From Pseudonocardia sp. (lineage in GTDB: Bacteria > Actinomycetota > Actinomycetes > Mycobacteriales > Pseudonocardiaceae), in contig JASLAP010000080.1 of assembly GCA_030147065.1 (NCBI GenBank), forward strand, positions 1 to 9,331: 9,331 bases of DNA. The letters run 5' to 3'. This document shows, piece after piece, positions 6,617 through 9,331 of the stretch. Under the pieces are notes generated by a model, which was not told the DNA's origin, made no database searches, and was given only the letters and a program-made list of their open reading frames with translations. Made by a program: the position numbers and the translations under genes. How positions within the stretch are numbered: position 1 is the first letter of the stretch; each line of letters begins with the position of its first letter.

Positions 6617-6646
6617 CCGCCGGCCGCGGTCTCGACCGTGCGGCGG
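6617..6646. terminator. GC-rich hairpin between convergent genes
   Basis: CCGCCG (6617-6622) pairs with CGGCGG (6641-6646), and CGCGGT (6625-6630) pairs with ACCGTG (6635-6640, one G-T pair) around a CTCG loop, with a two-base bulge. It is a stable 12-bp stem between the oxidoreductase remnant stop (6609) and the ridA stop (6678). There is no T-tract, so it is a likely bidirectional terminator of the actinobacterial kind. Confidence 0.5.
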
Positions 6647-6677
6647 GCTCGTTCCGTCGCTGTGGGTCGTCGACGGC

Positions 6678-7109
6678 TCAGATCCGCGCGACGAGCTTGA
6701 CCTCGACGAGCAGTTCGGGCAACGCCAGGCGCGGGGTCCCGATCCACGTGCTGGCGACCTGAGGGTCGGGCCGGCCGTAGGCATCCTTGCGGACCGGTCC
6801 CGCGACGGCGCTCGCGGCGTCGATGTCGACGACGTAGAGGACCTCGTCGACGACATCGTCCAGCGAGGCGCCGAAGCGGGCGAGCAGCGTAGCCGCGTTG
6901 GCGTAGCACTGGCGCATCTGGGCGGCGGTGTTGCCGGTGTCGGTGATCCGCCCGTCGCCGTCCAGGGGAGCCGGGGCGACCAGGTCGGGGCCGTCGTGGG
7001 CGACCTGACCGGAGATGTAGATGGTGTCCCCGTGCTGGATCGCCTGCACGTAGCCGTTGACGGTCTCCCACGGCACGCCGTGGGACTCGGTCTTCCTCGT
7101 GGTGCTCAT
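6678..7109 (-). CDS. RidA (YjgF/YER057c/UK114) family protein
   Basis: A 143-residue small trimeric protein; characterised relatives deaminate reactive enamine/imine intermediates to ketoacids. Family features are GDTIYISGQVAHDG near residues 27-40, TAAQMRQCYANAATLLARFGASLDDVV in the middle, and the C-terminal TPRLALPELLVEVKLVA, where Arg127 corresponds to the catalytic Arg of RidA. The final strand is intact, so the gene appears functional. The ATG at 7109 lies 16 bp after the stop of the S9 peptidase at 7126, so they form an operon under the promoter at 9144. It is not close enough to the archetypal E. coli RidA to assign that symbol; it may belong to another Rid subgroup. Pairing with a peptidase suggests a role in amino-acid or peptide breakdown, which is inference. 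Confidence 0.9.
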   Translation of the reverse strand: MSTTRKTESHGVPWETVNGYVQAIQHGDTIYISGQVAHDGPDLVAPAPLDGDGRITDTGNTAAQMRQCYANAATLLARFGASLDDVVDEVLYVVDIDAASAVAGPVRKDAYGRPDPQVASTWIGTPRLALPELLVEVKLVARI

Positions 7110-7125
7110 GGTGGTCCCCGTTCGA

Positions 7126-9078
7126 TCAGGTTGTGGATCGGTCGTCTCGGCCATCCGCGAAGCGGAGGCCGCGGCGCCCGCCGAGGTGCTCGGCGAAGTG
7201 GCGCTCGATCGCGCGGTAGAGCCGCATGCGGTTCTCGGGGTTGGCGAAGCCGTGGCCCTCGTCCTCGGCGAGGAGGTACTCCACCGGGACACCGCGCTCG
7301 CGCAGGGACGCGACGATGTTGTCGGACTCGGCCTGCACGACGCGGACGTCGTTGGCGCCCTGGGCGACGAGCAGCGGGGTGCGGATCTTCTCGACCATCG
7401 TGATCGGCGAGCGGGCCCGCATGTCGGCCTCCTGCTCGGGGATGTCCGGGTCGCCGAGGTAGCGGTACCAGCTGTTGACGTTGTAGGCCCGGGTGAACGG
7501 CGGCAGGGTCCGCAGGAAGTTGGCCAGATCGGAGACGCCCACGTAGTCGACAGCGGCAGCGAACCGATCCGGCGTGACGGTGACGCCGACGAGGGCGGCG
7601 TAGCCGCCGTAGGAGCCGCCGTAGATGCCGATGCGGCCCGGGTCGGCGTAGCCCCGGGCGATGGCCCAGTCGACGGCGTCGATGAGGTCGTCGTGCATCG
7701 CGCCGGCGAACTCGCCGATCGCGGCGGTGAGGTGCCGGCGGCCGTACCCGAGGGAGCCGCGGAACTGGACCTGCAGCACCGCGTAGCCGCGGTTGGCGAG
7801 GAACTGCACGTCGGGGCTGTAGCCCCAGGTGTCGTGGGCCCAGGGGCCGCCGTGCGGCACCAGGACCAGCGGGAGGTCCCGCGGCTCGACCCCGACCGGC
7901 AGGGTCAGGAAGGCGGGCAGCGGCAGGCCGTCCCGGGCGGGGAACCCGACCGGTGTCATCGGGGCCAGGGCCGCGGGGTCGAGGTGGGGGTAGGACCGGA
8001 ACAGCAACCGGGCCTCGCCGGTGGCGTGGTCGTAGAACCAGGTGACGCCGGGGTCGCGGTCGTGGACGAAGGTGGCGACCCAGCGCCGGCCCGCCTCGTC
8101 GGAGGACAGCGTGCCCAGCACGCCGTCGGACAGCTTCTGCAGAGCGGTGTGGACCTCGGCGAACTCCGGGTCGAGCACCTCGACGTGCGGGCGGTCGGCG
8201 ACGAAACGGGCGGCCAGGACCTCCCCGGTGCCCCGGCTGGTGTAGACGACGGGCGGGAGCACGCCGGGCAGCATCGCTCCGGTGATGTCCAGGTCGTGGC
8301 CCTCGACGGCGGCGACGACGGTCTCCTCGCCCGTCTCGTGGTCGATGCGGACCAGTCGCAGGTCGTCGCCGCCGGAGAAGGAGCCGACGAGCAGGCCGGT
8401 GCCGTCGGCGGTGACCAGCTGGGGGTGCACCCCCATCGGGTGCTCCGCGCCGCCCGTGCGGCGCAGCAGCCGCCGCTGCCCGTCCGGGCCGATCGCGGAG
8501 AACTCGACGGTGCCGTCCGGCGCCAGCGCCGTGTGGAAGGCGGGCACACCCTCGCGGTCGAACAGGACGCCACCGGTCGGGTCGTCCTGCTCCAGGTGCA
8601 GGCTGGTCTCGCCGGTGGCGACCTCGACGCGGAACACGTCGAAGAACAGCGGCCGCCGGTTCATCGCGACCAGCACGGTCCCCGGCACGGGCGGGAAGGG
8701 CTCGACGCCGACGACCCGCGAGCCCGGGTCCATCGGGGTCAGGTCGACGGCTGGCGCATCGGGGTCGTCGAGGTCGACGCGGTGCAGGTGCCAGTCCTCG
8801 TTGCCGTCGACGTCCTGCAGGTACAGCAGCCAGCGGGGGTCGTCGGTCCAGTGGTAGCTGGTGATCCCGCGGCGGGTGTCGTGGGTGACGCGGACCGCGT
8901 CGGAATGGTCCTCGTCGACGCCGCGCACCCACACCTGCCGCCGCCCCTCGTGCGGGGCGAGGTAGGCGATCCGGGTGCCGTCGGCCGAGATCGACGGGTT
9001 CGCGAACCGCGGGTCGGCGAAGAACTCCTCGACATCGATCAGCTCGGCCAGCGGTGTTCCAGGTCGTGCAGTGGTCAT
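7126..9078 (-). CDS. S9-family (prolyl oligopeptidase) peptidase, paralog 2
   Basis: A 650-residue cytosolic serine peptidase, paralogous to the gene at 4213-6126; long identical stretches run through both propeller and hydrolase domains (LTAAIGEFAG, TPLLVAQGANDVRVVQAESD). By my count the triad falls on the same residue numbers: Ser489 in GGSYGG, Asp577 in GANDVRV, His609 in DEGHGF, with HGGPW before the nucleophile. Differences cluster in the propeller and around residues 528-550 (RAYNVNSWYRYLGDP instead of RANMTHNWIAYVGDP), so substrate preference may differ. The C-terminus is 13 residues longer (RGLRFADGRDDRSTT). I chose the ATG at 9078, which has a modest GGACGGA site and matches the paralog's start; the longer open frame upstream runs through the promoter and the tRNA-like sequence. 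ridA follows after 16 bp. Confidence 0.94.
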   Translation of the reverse strand: MTTARPGTPLAELIDVEEFFADPRFANPSISADGTRIAYLAPHEGRRQVWVRGVDEDHSDAVRVTHDTRRGITSYHWTDDPRWLLYLQDVDGNEDWHLHRVDLDDPDAPAVDLTPMDPGSRVVGVEPFPPVPGTVLVAMNRRPLFFDVFRVEVATGETSLHLEQDDPTGGVLFDREGVPAFHTALAPDGTVEFSAIGPDGQRRLLRRTGGAEHPMGVHPQLVTADGTGLLVGSFSGGDDLRLVRIDHETGEETVVAAVEGHDLDITGAMLPGVLPPVVYTSRGTGEVLAARFVADRPHVEVLDPEFAEVHTALQKLSDGVLGTLSSDEAGRRWVATFVHDRDPGVTWFYDHATGEARLLFRSYPHLDPAALAPMTPVGFPARDGLPLPAFLTLPVGVEPRDLPLVLVPHGGPWAHDTWGYSPDVQFLANRGYAVLQVQFRGSLGYGRRHLTAAIGEFAGAMHDDLIDAVDWAIARGYADPGRIGIYGGSYGGYAALVGVTVTPDRFAAAVDYVGVSDLANFLRTLPPFTRAYNVNSWYRYLGDPDIPEQEADMRARSPITMVEKIRTPLLVAQGANDVRVVQAESDNIVASLRERGVPVEYLLAEDEGHGFANPENRMRLYRAIERHFAEHLGGRRGLRFADGRDDRSTT

Positions 9079-9113
9079 CGAGTCCGTCCAGGTGCAGGTC
9101 GTCGGTGAGCACC

Positions 9114-9144
9114 ACGGAACACCGTGCCGTCGCGGCATGGTCAA
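9114..9144 (-). promoter_or_regulatory. MerR-like promoter with spacer palindrome, copy 3 (S9 paralog 2 and ridA)
   Basis: On the minus strand, TTGACC (9144-9139) is followed directly by ATGCCG-CGA-CGGCAC (9138-9124), one mismatch from a perfect dyad. A 19-bp spacer leads to TTCCGT (9119-9114) as -10. The start codon at 9078 is 66 bp after the first T of TTGA. GGCTTGA and CGGCACGGTGT are shared with copy 2. Confidence 0.6.
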
Positions 9145-9259
9145 GCCGCGGCGCGACAGCGTGCGTGCTGCGGCCTGGCACCGCTCCATCACGGCCGGAG
9201 CCGACGGCGTCTCCCGGTCGCCGAGTCGGGCGCTGGCGGTCAACGACGCCGTCCTGCAG

Positions 9260-9292
9260 AGGTCACTGGTTCGATCCCGGTATCGGGGCACC
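9260..9292 (+). other. tRNA 3'-end-like fragment (possible attachment-site relic)
   Basis: AGGTC followed by ACTGG-TTCGATC-CCGGT (9265-9281) makes a proper five-pair T-arm with the invariant TTCGA loop, then ATCGGGG and CACC as a 3' acceptor strand. No matching 5' acceptor CCCCGAT, D-arm or anticodon arm is found in the 75 bases upstream, so this is not a complete tRNA. It may be a truncated tRNA or an attachment-site copy left by an integrative element. The rest of 9145-9331 shows no gene I can support. Confidence 0.4.
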
Positions 9293-9331
9293 GGCCTGTC
9301 CGCGAGGGCGATGTCTGCGCCGAGCGCGGTG

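Noticed and set aside
7057..9108. A 683-codon plus-strand frame antisense to S9 peptidase 2
   Set aside because: Same kind of shadow, matching in style the one opposite the paralog; explained by the codon bias of the minus-strand gene.
9136..9331. Open plus-strand frame starting at an ATG and running off the right edge
   Set aside because: It begins inside the promoter palindrome, has no ribosome site and runs through the tRNA-like sequence; its translation resembles no family.
1..9331. CRISPR array or intact insertion sequence
   Set aside because: No regularly spaced direct repeats and no transposase-like frame on either strand.

Overview
The window is very GC-rich with strong third-position G/C, GTG starts and short GGAGG-type ribosome sites. 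This fits a high-GC actinobacterium. The protein types (DUF3159, cydA with a short Q-loop, S9 peptidases) fit Pseudonocardiales or relatives, but I cannot fix the genus from the sequence.

Layout, left to right. 1-1380 (minus) is the 5' part of cydA, for the catalytic subunit of a cytochrome bd oxidase; it runs off the left edge. Its upstream region carries two tandem palindromes, TTCTAC-N5-GTAGAA. 1450-1980 has no intact gene: a 10-bp inverted repeat and a decayed membrane-protein fragment on the minus strand. 2049-2717 (plus) is a DUF3159 membrane protein, converging on an intact MerR-family regulator (2728-3468, minus). 3706-6126 (minus) is an S9 peptidase gene overlapped at its stop by a broken CPBP-type membrane protease gene. 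6181-6609 is a scar where C-terminal pieces of a second MerR regulator (minus) and a zinc-type oxidoreductase (plus) are joined. 6678-9078 (minus) is a second, paralogous S9 peptidase followed by a ridA-family gene. The right end holds a sequence resembling the 3' part of a tRNA.

The most notable result is a shared promoter-like module in front of three separate genes: the DUF3159 gene and both S9 peptidases. Each has GGCTTGA, then a GTGCCG-N3-CGGCAC palindrome directly after the -35 hexamer, a 19-bp spacer, and a weak T....T -10, ending about 60 bp before the start codon. A long spacer filled by a dyad is the geometry of MerR-activated promoters, and a MerR gene sits between the targets. I infer a small regulon of two cytosolic S9 peptidases, RidA and a membrane protein, under one MerR-type activator. 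The regulator may be the intact MerR or the destroyed one whose stop codon lies in the -35 of the first peptidase promoter.

Three remnants (1695-1937, 3706-4216, 6181-6609) lie between intact genes, so this looks like a locus that has suffered several small deletions.
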